64,000 nt of DNA. It comes from Pseudoroseomonas aestuarii (lineage in GTDB: Bacteria > Pseudomonadota > Alphaproteobacteria > Acetobacterales > Acetobacteraceae). A model generated the notes under the pieces. It saw only the letters and a list, made by a program, of their open reading frames with translations, did no database searches and had not been told where the DNA came from. The DNA lies in contig NZ_JBHSCH010000017.1 in assembly GCF_042651065.1 (NCBI RefSeq), positions 12,754-76,753 on the forward strand. Direction: 5' to 3'. A program made the translations under genes and the position numbers. Below, piece after piece: positions 16,577 to 25,158 of this stretch (position 1 is the first letter of the stretch; the number at the start of each line of letters is the position of its first letter).

Positions 16577-19303
16577 TCAGCGCGTCTGCCGGGAGATCAC
16601 CGCCAGGGCGGCGGCGCTGATGGAGATCTGCCCCAGCGTCTGCGTCAGGTCGCGCACGAAGCCCCAGGTCTCGTAGGGGCTCGGGTCCTGCGGCACGACG
16701 ACGAGGCTGCCGGGCGGGATGGGCGGCCCGCCCGCCTGCCAGGCGCCGAGGCCGGCCGGCACGCTCTGCCCGTTCGGCAGCACCACGAAGGCGCGCCCGC
16801 CATCGGCGAAGCGCTGCGTGCCGCCCGAGGCGCGCACATATTCCGCCGCCTTCCAGCCGGTGGAGAATTGCAGGCTGCCGGGGTTCAGCACGGCGCCCAC
16901 CACCGTCACCTCGTTCGGGCGCTTGGGCACCATGATCAGGTCGCCCGGCTCCAGCAGCACGTCCAGCTCCGGCCGCGCGGCGAGGATGACGGGGTTGGCC
17001 TCCACCACCATGCGCCCGGCGGCGCGCGCCTCGCGCAGCGCGCCGGCCAGCTCCCGCCCCGCCGTGATGGCGCCGCCGAGATCCATGCCGCCGGCCTTGC
17101 TGCCGGCCATGGCCTGCCCCGCCGCCACCTGGATCAGGCTCTGCTCCAGCTCGCGCGCGGTGCGGGCGAAGCCCTCCTGCTGCCGCTGCCGCACGCTCTC
17201 GCGCGTGAAGACGGTGCCATAGGGGTAGGCCTGCGGCGAGAGCCCGCCCGCCCGCGTCATCAGCTCCGAGAGGCGCTCGCCGCGGCGGATGTCGTAGATG
17301 CCGGGCCGCACGAACTCGCCCGCCAGGGTGACGGGGCCGCTGTCGCGGTCGCCGAAGCCGCGCGGCAGGCGGATGGCGTCGCGCGGCGAGAGCCGCACGG
17401 CGGCGAAGTTGCCGCTGCGCAGGTCGAGCAGCACGCGGCTGAGCGGGATGGCGCCCGCCTGCTCCAGCGGCTCGCGCGAGAGCTCGACGGCGGAGAGGTC
17501 CACCGTGTCCGTCACGCCGCCGGCGGCGCCCAGCACCTGGTCGAGCCCGGTGTCGTCGAGGACCGGGTAGAGGCCGGGCAGCCGCGCCTCGCCGGCGATC
17601 AGCACCGACTGGTCGAGCAGATAGGGCAGCAGCGCCGGGTGGTCGAGGAAGACCTGCGGGCAGGGCGGCGCGCCGAAATCCGGGAAGCCCGCGCCCCGCG
17701 CATGGGCGAAGCGGGCGGGCGAGGCGCGGGCGGCGGTGGCGAGGGCGAGCAGGGCGGGGCAGTCCGGCGCGCCGGGCGTCGTGGCGGCCGCCTCGCCGCG
17801 CCGCGCGCGCTGCACCGGCGGGCTGGCCAGCCACAGCACCTCCGCCTGCGAGAGCAGGATCACCTCGTCCGCCTCGCGCAGCGGCATGTCGGCCTGGCGC
17901 TGCAGCACGCGGCCGAGGTCGAAGGGGATGAAGCGGCGCACCCGCGTCGCCGGGTCCACCCGCCAGACCAGGCCCATCCGCACATAGGGGTCGGGCTTCA
18001 CCAGCCGCGGATCCGAGAGCAGGGCGCGCAGCCCGCCGCTGCCGGCGGCGCGCAGCAGCGGCGTGGCCACATGGCCGGAGAGCCGCACCTGCCCCGCCGC
18101 CACATCGGTGCCCGGCTGCACCAGCAGCGCGTCGCCGCGCCGCAGCCGGGCATTGGCGCCCACCTCGGAGAAGACGCGGCGGCCCTGCGCATCCGTGCCC
18201 TGGAGGAGGAAGCGGTTGCCGGCCGGGCGCAGCGCCTGCCCGGCCAGCCGCAGCAGCGACTCGAGCGGCAAGGCGGCGACGCCGGCGGGCAGCTCGTAGA
18301 TGCCGGGCCGCGTCACCTCGCCGGCCACGGCCACGGCGGCGCCGAGCGGCGGTACCACCAGCCGCTCCCCCTCGCGCAGCGCCAGGTCGGGCGCGCCGGG
18401 CTCGCTGCCCAGCACGGCGTAGAGGTCGATGACGCGGCTGCCGCGCGGCCCCTCGGCGCGGATGGCGCGCAGCGTGCCGGTCTTCCTCACGCCGCCGGCC
18501 AGGGCCAGCGCCTCCAGCGCCGAGGCCATGGCGGGCAGGCTGTAGAGCCCCGGCCGCACCACCTCCCCCGCCACGAAGACGCCGATCTGCCGCAGCTGCC
18601 CGGCCGAGACGAAGGCCTCCGAGCCGCCCAGCTCCCGCGCCACGCGCTGCTCGATCTCGGCGCGCAGCGCGCCGAGGCTGAGGCCGGCGGCGGTGAAAGG
18701 CGGCAGGTCCGGCAGCAGCAGCGTGCCGTCGCGGCTGATGCGCAGCGCGTGGTTCTGCCGGGTGCGGCCGCGGATGGAGACGAGGATCTCGTCGTCCCGC
18801 CCCAGGATGTAGTCGTCCGGCAGGGTGCCGAGCGCCGCCTGTGCGGGCGGCACCGAGGCCAGCTCGCGGAAGGTGTCGTAGCCGAACTGCCGCAGCGGCT
18901 GCTCGAGCCGCGCGGCGAAGAAGGCCTCGGCGTTCGAGAGCGGCTCGGCGGACGCCGCCGGGGGCGGCGGGGGAGGCGGGTGGGCGGCCGACGGGTGGGC
19001 GGCCGATGGGGACGCCAGTGGCGGCGTGGCGGGGAGAGGCGCCGGGGCGCGCCCGCCCGAGGCCTCCAGGATGCGTTGCAGGATGTCCTGCTGCAAGGCG
19101 GGCGGCAGGCTGGGCAGCGGCATGCCGCCGGGCAGGGTGGAGGGCAGCGCGGGGGGCGAGAGCAGCGGGCTCGGCACCTGGCCGCCGGGCGGGCCGGGCT
19201 GGGCCGGGGCGGGGGAGGGCAGCAGCAGCAGGCCCGCCAGCGTCAGGCGGGTCAGGCGGGCCGGCCAGCGGAGAGGACGAGACGGCGCACCGGAAGGCGG
19301 CAT
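16577..19303 (-). CDS. polysaccharide export outer-membrane protein, multi-SLBB (OPX family)
   Basis: Wza/GumB-like protein that forms or caps the outer-membrane exit for capsule or exopolysaccharide. The 908-aa length is far above Wza (about 380). A signal peptide (hydrophobic LTLAGLLLLPSPAPA, cleavage near residue 34) has no lipobox cysteine. A Pro/Ala-rich region (35-120) precedes the Poly_export motif DDYILGRDDEILVSIRG (about 164-180). At least six SLBB-like segments follow, including VFVAGEVVRPGLYSLP, VAVAGEVTRPGIYELP, VLIAGEARLPGLYPV and VTLAGEFVRPGIYDI. The C-terminus is a short hydrophobic helix. Start 19303 fits the signal peptide; an upstream ATG at 19384 would overlap the divergent gene. 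Transcribed away from the eps genes it serves. Confidence 0.88.
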   Translation of the reverse strand: MPPSGAPSRPLRWPARLTRLTLAGLLLLPSPAPAQPGPPGGQVPSPLLSPPALPSTLPGGMPLPSLPPALQQDILQRILEASGGRAPAPLPATPPLASPSAAHPSAAHPPPPPPPAASAEPLSNAEAFFAARLEQPLRQFGYDTFRELASVPPAQAALGTLPDDYILGRDDEILVSIRGRTRQNHALRISRDGTLLLPDLPPFTAAGLSLGALRAEIEQRVARELGGSEAFVSAGQLRQIGVFVAGEVVRPGLYSLPAMASALEALALAGGVRKTGTLRAIRAEGPRGSRVIDLYAVLGSEPGAPDLALREGERLVVPPLGAAVAVAGEVTRPGIYELPAGVAALPLESLLRLAGQALRPAGNRFLLQGTDAQGRRVFSEVGANARLRRGDALLVQPGTDVAAGQVRLSGHVATPLLRAAGSGGLRALLSDPRLVKPDPYVRMGLVWRVDPATRVRRFIPFDLGRVLQRQADMPLREADEVILLSQAEVLWLASPPVQRARRGEAAATTPGAPDCPALLALATAARASPARFAHARGAGFPDFGAPPCPQVFLDHPALLPYLLDQSVLIAGEARLPGLYPVLDDTGLDQVLGAAGGVTDTVDLSAVELSREPLEQAGAIPLSRVLLDLRSGNFAAVRLSPRDAIRLPRGFGDRDSGPVTLAGEFVRPGIYDIRRGERLSELMTRAGGLSPQAYPYGTVFTRESVRQRQQEGFARTARELEQSLIQVAAGQAMAGSKAGGMDLGGAITAGRELAGALREARAAGRMVVEANPVILAARPELDVLLEPGDLIMVPKRPNEVTVVGAVLNPGSLQFSTGWKAAEYVRASGGTQRFADGGRAFVVLPNGQSVPAGLGAWQAGGPPIPPGSLVVVPQDPSPYETWGFVRDLTQTLGQISISAAALAVISRQTR

Positions 19304-19382
19304 GCGGAAGGGCCTTTTTCCCGCAACAGGCGGGGCCACGAAATGCTCGCTAAAAAGTGATGATTGGATTATCAGCTTCTTC
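19304..19382. promoter_or_regulatory. divergent eps control region
   Basis: A 79-bp, unusually AT-rich spacer between the export-protein gene (minus) and the heparinase-like gene (plus). It holds the 10-mer AAAAAGTGAT (19352-19361), repeated exactly upstream of the aminotransferase gene at 23919-23928. On the minus strand GATAAT (19373-19368) is a good -10 candidate, but no well-spaced -35 was found. Confidence 0.45.
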
Positions 19383-21137
19383 ATGGCGATCCAAGCGCGC
19401 AATCCTGAGCCGTCGCGGATGTGGCTGCTGGCGGACGTGGCCTGCCGCCTCGGGCCCCATGCCCTGGCGCAGTACGGGTTGCACCGGCTGCGGCAGGCCG
19501 CCGGGCTGCCGCAGCAGGCGCTGCGCGACGCGCCGCCGCCGCCGGTGGGCCTGCTGGGCTTCGCCGCGCTGCCGCCGCCGCCCATTCTGGCGCCGGAGGC
19601 GCAGGCCCGGCTGCGGGCCGCGCTGGAGTCGCTGCCCGGCGCCGTCTGCCATGGCCCTTTCGCCGCCGACAGGCCGGCCCTGGCGCTGGACCTGTTCAAC
19701 CCGGGCGATGTGCGCCCGGTCTGGGAGGCGAACCGCCTGGCCTGCCTGCCGCTGCTGGTGCAGGCGGCGCGGCTGTGGCCGGAGGAAGGCCACCGCGCCC
19801 GGCTGGAGGCGCGCCTTGCCGCCTGGACCGACGCCAACCCGCCCTTCCGCGGGCCGAACTGGGCCTGCGGGCAGGAGGCGGCGCTGCGCGTGCTGCATCT
19901 GGCCCTGGCGCTGATGCTGGCCGGGCTGCGCCGCCCCGGCCCGGCGGCGCGCGACCTGCTGGCGCTGCATGCCCGCCGCATCCTGGCCACCCGCGCCTAT
20001 GCCCGGGCGCAGGACAACAACCACAGCATCAGCGAGCCCGCCGGGCTGCTCGCCTGCGGCTGGCTGCTGGGAGACGCGGCCATGGCCCGCCGTGCCGGCC
20101 AGGAGCTGGTCGCCGCCCTGGCGCGGCTGGTGGCGCCGGATGGCGGCTTCGCCCAGCTCTCCACCGGCTATCACCGGCTGCTGCTCGACGTGCTCTCGGT
20201 GGTGGAGGCGCTGCGCCGCCACCAGGGCGCGCCGCCGCTGCCCGAGCCCTTCACCGCCCGCGCGGCGGCGGCGGCGCGCTGGCTGGCGCGGCTGGTCTCG
20301 GCCCAGGGCGCGCTGCCGGCCCTGGGCCACCAGGACGGCTCGGCCCTGGCCGATCTCTCGGCCGGCGGCGTGGCCGACGCGCGCGGCAGCGTGGAGCGGG
20401 CGATGCGCCTGTTCGCCGGCGAATCGGCCGGCTTCGCGGAGGAGCCGGGCTGCCGCTGGCTGGGCCTGCCGGAAGGGCTGCCGGCGGCGCTGCGCCCGGC
20501 CGAATGGGTGGCCACCGGCAGCCGTGGCTGGGCGGTGGCGGGGGCGCGCGCCCTGCTGCGCACCGGCCCGCTGCGCTTCCGCCCCGGCCAGGCCGACATG
20601 CTGCATTTCGAGCTGTGGGACGGCGACCGCCCGGTGCTGACCGATGCCGGCACCGGCGCCTACAACCCCCCCGCCGGCCAGGAATGGTGGCTGGACTATT
20701 TCCCCGCCGCCGCCGCGCACAACACCATCACCTTCGACGGGCGGGAGCCGATGCCGCGCCTGTCGCGCTTCCTGCTCGCCCGCTGGCCCCGCCTGCGCCC
20801 GCTGCCCGACGGCGCGGCGCTGCGCGACGGCCGGGGCAACCGGCATCACCGCCAGGTCCGGGCCGAGGGGCGCAGCTGGACGGTGCTGGACACGGTGAGC
20901 GGACCCTTCCATGCGCTGACGCTGCGCTGGCGGCTGGGGCCCGGCGCATGGCGGCTCCGCCCCGGCGGGGTGGAAGGCCCGGACCGGCTGCGGGTGACTA
21001 CCGACGCGCCGCTGCACATCACCCTCGAAGAGGGCTGGGAGAGCCCCGCCTATGGCGTGGTGCGCCCCTGCCCGGTGCTGGCCGTGCGGGCCCTGGCGCC
21101 CATCACCTGCCTGGCCACGCAGATCGAGCTGGGCTGA
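19383..21137 (+). CDS. heparinase II/III-like polysaccharide lyase
   Basis: A 584-aa protein of the heparinase II/III family. The N-terminal alpha/alpha toroid (to about 330) contains QDNNHSISEPAGLL, the conserved Asn-Asn-His cluster. The C-terminal beta-sandwich starts near 380 with MLHFELWDGDRPVLTDAGTG and contains FPAAAAHNTITFDG with the conserved HNT. Members cleave uronate-containing chains by beta-elimination; in eps loci they are thought to trim or release polymer. No signal peptide is visible, so export is unclear. The ATG at 19383 faces the export-protein start across the same spacer. It begins the plus-strand eps run; a Wzz-type gene follows after 27 bp. Confidence 0.83.
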   Translation: MAIQARNPEPSRMWLLADVACRLGPHALAQYGLHRLRQAAGLPQQALRDAPPPPVGLLGFAALPPPPILAPEAQARLRAALESLPGAVCHGPFAADRPALALDLFNPGDVRPVWEANRLACLPLLVQAARLWPEEGHRARLEARLAAWTDANPPFRGPNWACGQEAALRVLHLALALMLAGLRRPGPAARDLLALHARRILATRAYARAQDNNHSISEPAGLLACGWLLGDAAMARRAGQELVAALARLVAPDGGFAQLSTGYHRLLLDVLSVVEALRRHQGAPPLPEPFTARAAAAARWLARLVSAQGALPALGHQDGSALADLSAGGVADARGSVERAMRLFAGESAGFAEEPGCRWLGLPEGLPAALRPAEWVATGSRGWAVAGARALLRTGPLRFRPGQADMLHFELWDGDRPVLTDAGTGAYNPPAGQEWWLDYFPAAAAHNTITFDGREPMPRLSRFLLARWPRLRPLPDGAALRDGRGNRHHRQVRAEGRSWTVLDTVSGPFHALTLRWRLGPGAWRLRPGGVEGPDRLRVTTDAPLHITLEEGWESPAYGVVRPCPVLAVRALAPITCLATQIELG

Positions 21138-21164
21138 GGCCGTGGCCCGCCCGCCACCGACGCG

Positions 21165-22016
21165 ATGCCGCTCGACCAGCTTCTGAGAGGGGTATGGCGC
21201 CTCTGGCGCTGGCTGCTGCTGGCGGTGCTGCTGGGCTGGGGCCTGGGCGCCGCGCTAATCCTCGGCTGGCCGCGCGCCTATGTGGCGGCGGCGGTGGTGG
21301 CGCCGGCCGAGACCTCCGGCATCGCCGTCTCCACCCTGATCTCGGCCAACAGCCTGGCGCCGGGCAATCTGCTGGACACGCGGCCGGGCGGCAATTTCGC
21401 CATCTACCTCGCGGCGCTGCGCAGCCCCGAGGCCACCGCCATGCTGCTGCGCGAGACGCCGCTGGCGGAGGCGCTGGCCGAGTCGCGCGCCGATGGCCCG
21501 CTCGCCCCGCTGCGCGCCGCGCTGGGGCTGGACCGCCCGCCGGACGCCGATGACGCGCAGCGCTGGCTGGAACGGAGCCTGTCCGTCACCCAGTCGCTCG
21601 CCTCCGTCACCTGGACGCTGGAGCTGGCGCATGCGCGGCGCGAACTGGCGCTGGAGCTGCTGGCGCGGCTGCACGACTTCGCCGAGCGGCGGGTGCGCGA
21701 GGAGCTGATGGCGCTGGTGCGCCGCCGCGTCGCCACGCTGGAGGCCCGGCTGGCGCAGGAGCGCGACATCTACCTGCGCACCCCCCTGTTCGAGCTGCTG
21801 GCGCAGCACCAGCGCGCCCTGCTGGTGATCGGCGCCGACAGCGCGGTGGCGGCGCGTCTGGTCTCCGGCCCGGCGGTGGAGCTGCGGCCCTCGCTGCCCA
21901 ACCGGCCGCTGCTGCTGGCCATGCTGGCGGTGGCGGTGCCGCTCGCCTGCGCCTTCCTCGGCGCCTGCCTGGTGTTGCTGCGCGGCCCGCCCCGGGAGGG
22001 GCGGCGGAGGCGGTGA
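21165..22016 (+). CDS. Wzz-type polysaccharide co-polymerase
   Basis: Chain-length regulator of the PCP family, 283 aa. It has the classical layout: N-terminal membrane segment (about 16-35), a periplasmic domain with a helical segment (AHARRELALELLARLHDFAE and onward), and a second membrane segment (about 248-272) ending in a basic tail PPREGRRRR. There is no C-terminal Walker-motif tyrosine kinase, so it is a PCP-1-like protein lacking the BY-kinase usually paired with Wza-type exporters, and no separate kinase gene lies nearby. Its stop overlaps the ligase gene's GTG start by 4 bp. Confidence 0.78.
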   Translation: MPLDQLLRGVWRLWRWLLLAVLLGWGLGAALILGWPRAYVAAAVVAPAETSGIAVSTLISANSLAPGNLLDTRPGGNFAIYLAALRSPEATAMLLRETPLAEALAESRADGPLAPLRAALGLDRPPDADDAQRWLERSLSVTQSLASVTWTLELAHARRELALELLARLHDFAERRVREELMALVRRRVATLEARLAQERDIYLRTPLFELLAQHQRALLVIGADSAVAARLVSGPAVELRPSLPNRPLLLAMLAVAVPLACAFLGACLVLLRGPPREGRRRR

Positions 22017-23239
22017 GCGCGCCGCGCATCGACAGCGCGGCGCTGGGCAGCTTGGCGGGCGCCGCCGCCGCCATCCTGCATCTGGCGGGCGCGCTGAAAT
22101 CCACCCCGCTCGGCGCCGCCCTGCCGGTGGACCTGACGCTGCTGGCCGGCGCGCTGCTGCTGCCGCTGCTGGCGGTGCTGGGGCTGACGCGGCGCTGGTG
22201 GCTGCATCCGGGGCTCGGGCCGCCGCTGGCGGGGGCGGCGCTGCTGTGGCTGTGGCTGGTGCTGGCGGGAAGCTGGAGCGGCAGCCGCGCCATCCTGGCC
22301 GCCAAGCTGCCGGAGGTGGTGCTGCTGGCGCCGGTGATGCTGCTGGCCGGGCTGGCGGTGGGCGCCGATGCCGGGGCGCGGCGGCTGGCGGTGGCCGTCA
22401 CCCTGGCCAGCGGGCCGCTGGTGGCGGTGTCGGTGGCGGTGGGGCTGGCCACCGGGCAGGTGGTGCTGGGCGGCATGGCCGGCACCGCCGGCCCCGACAT
22501 GCTGCGCGTGCAGTACCAGCTCGCCGGGCTGGCCATCGCCTGCGCCGCCGGGCTTTCCGCCGTGCGGCTGGTCGAGTCGCACGGCTGGGCGGGGCGGCTG
22601 CTCTGGGGCGGGCTGACGGCGCTGCTGGCGGCCGCCTCACTGCTGCCGGGCGGGCGCACGGCGCTGGCGGCGCTGCTGCTGGCGCTGCTGCTGGGCCCGG
22701 CGCTGCGCTGCTGGTCGGCCGGGGCGCCGCGCCGCGCCCTGGGCTGCCTGGCGCTGGCCGCCCTCGGCGCCGCCGCCGCCCTGGCCACGCTGCTGCTGGA
22801 CGAGGACGCCGCGTCCGGCCTGCGCACGCTGGAGCGGCTGACCCAGGGCGACCTGGAAGGCTCCGCCCGCCCCGCCCTGTGGCGCGCCGCGCTGGCCTGG
22901 GGGGCCGAGACGCTGCCCTGGGGCCTGGGCACGGGCGGCTTCACCCCCGCCGCCGGGCATGGCGAGCGGCGCGGCCTCTACCCGCACAACCACCTGCTGG
23001 AAGCCTGGGCGGAGGGCGGCGTGCCCGGCCTGCTGCTGTGGCTGCTGGCCTTCGGCGGCGGCGGTCTGCTGCTGCTGCTGCGCTGCCGCCAGGTGGCGCC
23101 GGCGCGCGTGGCGCGCATCGCCGCGCTGGTGCTGCCGGTGGCGCTGGCGGCGATGGTCTCGACCGACCTCGGCAACCGGATGGTCTGGTTCGCCCTGGGT
23201 CTGGCGCTTTCGATCGGAGTGGGAGCCCGCCGTGTATGA
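22013..23239 (+). CDS. O-antigen ligase / Wzy-type polymerase
   Basis: A 408-aa integral membrane protein with about ten predicted spans and one large periplasmic loop (about 265-325). The loop ends with YPHNHLLEAWAEGGVPGLL (H325/H327), the H-x7-8-G signature of the Wzy_C/WaaL family, and an upstream conserved Arg lies in PGGRTALAAL (R215). Such proteins join undecaprenyl-linked glycans to each other or to an acceptor; sequence alone does not decide polymerase or ligase. The absence of another polymerase gene here makes the polymerase role more likely. GTG start at 22013, coupled to the Wzz-type gene. Confidence 0.82.
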   Translation: MSAPRIDSAALGSLAGAAAAILHLAGALKSTPLGAALPVDLTLLAGALLLPLLAVLGLTRRWWLHPGLGPPLAGAALLWLWLVLAGSWSGSRAILAAKLPEVVLLAPVMLLAGLAVGADAGARRLAVAVTLASGPLVAVSVAVGLATGQVVLGGMAGTAGPDMLRVQYQLAGLAIACAAGLSAVRLVESHGWAGRLLWGGLTALLAAASLLPGGRTALAALLLALLLGPALRCWSAGAPRRALGCLALAALGAAAALATLLLDEDAASGLRTLERLTQGDLEGSARPALWRAALAWGAETLPWGLGTGGFTPAAGHGERRGLYPHNHLLEAWAEGGVPGLLLWLLAFGGGGLLLLLRCRQVAPARVARIAALVLPVALAAMVSTDLGNRMVWFALGLALSIGVGARRV

Positions 23240-23852
23240 ACGTTTCGGCAAGCGACTCGGGGATGTGCTGCTCTCGGCGGCGCTGCTGCTGCTGCTCTCG
23301 CCGCTGCTGCTGGGGGTGGCGCTGGCGGTGCGGCTGTCGCTCGGCCGCCCGGTGCTGTTCCGCCAGGAGCGGGCGGGGCGCGATGGCCGGCCCTTCACCC
23401 TGCTGAAGTTCCGCAGCATGCGCGACGGCCCGGGCGAGGATGCGGAGCGCCTCACCCCCTTCGGCCGCCGCCTGCGCGCCAGCGCGCTGGACGAGCTGCC
23501 GCAGCTCGTCAACGTGCTGCGCGGCGAGATGAGCCTGGTGGGGCCGCGCCCGCTGCCCATGGCCTACCTGCCCCGCTACACGCCGCGCCAGCGCCTGCGG
23601 CTGCGCGTCCGCCCGGGGCTGGCGGGGGCGGCGCAGGCGGCCGGGCGCAACGCCCTGCCCTGGCCCGAGCGGCTGGAGCTGGATGCCCGCTACGCCGGGC
23701 GCGTGACGGCGCTGGCCGACCTGCGCGCCGCCCTTGGCACGCTGCGCATCCTGCTCTCCGGCCGCGGCGTGAGCGCGCCCGGCCACGCCACCATGCCGCG
23801 GCTGGACAGCCCGGCCACCCACAGGGCCGCTGGCAGATCCACGGAATTTTAG
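23232..23852 (+). CDS. initiating phosphoglycosyl transferase (PglC/WcaJ family)
   Basis: Transfers a sugar-1-phosphate from a UDP-sugar to undecaprenyl phosphate, starting repeat-unit assembly. The 206-aa length is that of the small PglC-like forms without the N-terminal multi-span domain. A re-entrant hydrophobic helix (about 11-35) precedes LLKFRSMRD and the catalytic DE pair in DELPQLVNVLRGEM, then SLVGPRPLPM. GTG at 23232 is chosen because GGGAG lies 6 bases upstream; it overlaps the preceding stop by 8 bases. The neighbouring CapD-type dehydratase and EpsN-type aminotransferase suggest an amino-trideoxy sugar as the first residue, by analogy with the Pgl and Bacillus Eps systems. Confidence 0.87.
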   Translation: MYERFGKRLGDVLLSAALLLLLSPLLLGVALAVRLSLGRPVLFRQERAGRDGRPFTLLKFRSMRDGPGEDAERLTPFGRRLRASALDELPQLVNVLRGEMSLVGPRPLPMAYLPRYTPRQRLRLRVRPGLAGAAQAAGRNALPWPERLELDARYAGRVTALADLRAALGTLRILLSGRGVSAPGHATMPRLDSPATHRAAGRSTEF

Positions 23853-24019
23853 AACCTGAGGTTGAATTTAGGGCTTGAAGCCACAGCCGGAGTTTGATTG
23901 GCTACGCTCATGTTCACAAAAAAGTGATCGGAGCGATGGTGGCATTCCAGAGCAGATCGATCGGCGACGCCTCTGCCCGTCGGGCGGGGGTGCTGCTGTT
24001 CTCCGGGCGGGGCCAGGAC
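23853..24019 (+). promoter_or_regulatory. AT-rich spacer, candidate internal eps promoter
   Basis: 167 bp without a convincing gene; the AT-rich part (about 23845-23930) stands out from its surroundings. It contains TTGAAT, TTGAAG and TTGATT hexamers and the exact 10-mer AAAAAGTGAT (23919-23928) also found in the divergent eps spacer. None of the hexamers pairs with a good -10. An in-frame ATG at 23936 could extend the following aminotransferase by 28 residues. Confidence 0.4.
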
Positions 24020-25156
24020 ATGCCGCCGCCACGCCAGCGGCTGCATCTCTCGCCCCCCAGCCTGGCCGGAGGCGAGCTGGCCACCCTCAGCCAGACCCTC
24101 TCCTCCGGCTGGCTCGCCCCCGCCGGCCCGATGCCCGCCGCCTTCGAGCGCGCCGTGGCCGAGACCACCGGCTTCGCGCATGCGGCGGCGGTGGCCTCGG
24201 GCACGGCGGCGCTGCACCTGGCCTACCGGGTGCTCGGGGTGGAGCGCGGCGACGAGGTCTGGACGCAGAGCCTCACCTTCGTCGCCACCATCGCCCCCGC
24301 CGTGCAGATGGGCGCCCGCCCCCGCTTCCTCGACGTCTCGGCCGAGAGCTGGACGCTCGACCCCGACGTGCTGGAGAGCCAGCTGCGCGCCGCCGCCCGG
24401 CGCGGGCGCCTGCCGCGCGCCGTGGTGCCGGTCGATCTCTACGGCCAGTCCTGCGACCTCGACGCCATCCTGGCGCTGTGCGGCCGCTGGGGCGTGCCCG
24501 TGCTGTGCGACAGCGCCGAGGCGCTGGGTGCCCTCTACCGCGGCCGCCCGGTGGGCAAGGGCGCGGCGCTGGCCGCCTTCTCCTTCAACGGCAACAAGAT
24601 CATCACCGCCGGCGGCGGCGGCGCCCTGGTGTCGGACGACGCGGCGCTGATCGAGCGCGCCCGCCACCTGGCCAACCAGGCCAAGGAGGTGGCGCCGCAC
24701 TACCAGCACGAGACCACCGGCTATTCCTACGGCCTCTCCTCGGTGCTGGCGGCGGTGGGGCTGGCGCAGATCACCGCGCTGCAGGCGCGCGTGGCGGCGC
24801 GGCGGCAGGTCTTCGCCCGCTACGCCGCCGGCCTCTCCGGCCTGCCCGGGCTGAGCCTGATGCCGGAGCCGGAATGGGGCCACGCCACGCGCTGGCTGAG
24901 CGTCGTCCAGCTCGACCCGCGCCGCTTCGGCGCCACGCCGGAAATGGCCCGCCGCGCCCTCGACTCCGCCAACATCGAGAGCCGGCCGGTGTGGAAGCCG
25001 CTGCACATGCAGCCCGCCTTCCGCGGCATACGCTGCCATGGCGCCGGCCTGTCCAACCAGCTCTTCGAGCGCGGCCTCTGCCTGCCCAGCGGCGCGATGA
25101 GCGCCGAGGAGCAGGACCGCGTCATCGCCGTGCTGCGCTCCTGCTGCCGGGGCTGA
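24020..25156 (+). CDS. DegT/DnrJ/EryC1 sugar aminotransferase (EpsN/PglE-like)
   Basis: PLP-dependent aminotransferase that aminates a UDP-4-keto-6-deoxy sugar. The 378-aa protein begins PPPRQRLHLSPPSLAGGE, like EpsN and PglE. K193 in FSFNGNKIITAGGGG is the Schiff-base lysine; VASGTAALHLAYR and VLCDSAEALGA contact the cofactor. The ATG at 24020 best fits family N-termini; 23936 (M-V-A-F-Q-S) is an alternative with a poorly spaced GGAG. The substrate would come from the CapD-type dehydratase (28711-30750). The N-acetyltransferase needed to finish diacetyl-bacillosamine is not in the window. Confidence 0.87.
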   Translation: MPPPRQRLHLSPPSLAGGELATLSQTLSSGWLAPAGPMPAAFERAVAETTGFAHAAAVASGTAALHLAYRVLGVERGDEVWTQSLTFVATIAPAVQMGARPRFLDVSAESWTLDPDVLESQLRAAARRGRLPRAVVPVDLYGQSCDLDAILALCGRWGVPVLCDSAEALGALYRGRPVGKGAALAAFSFNGNKIITAGGGGALVSDDAALIERARHLANQAKEVAPHYQHETTGYSYGLSSVLAAVGLAQITALQARVAARRQVFARYAAGLSGLPGLSLMPEPEWGHATRWLSVVQLDPRRFGATPEMARRALDSANIESRPVWKPLHMQPAFRGIRCHGAGLSNQLFERGLCLPSGAMSAEEQDRVIAVLRSCCRG

Positions 25157-25158
25157 GC

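Noticed and set aside
16868..19360. An 830-codon open frame on the plus strand opposite the export protein gene.
   Set aside because: Composition is His/Arg/Gly/Ala-rich antisense sequence without motifs; the minus-strand OPX protein has a signal peptide and SLBB repeats.
19382..19384. An upstream ATG for the export protein that would add 27 residues.
   Set aside because: It overlaps the divergent heparinase start and would bury the clear signal peptide beginning at 19303.
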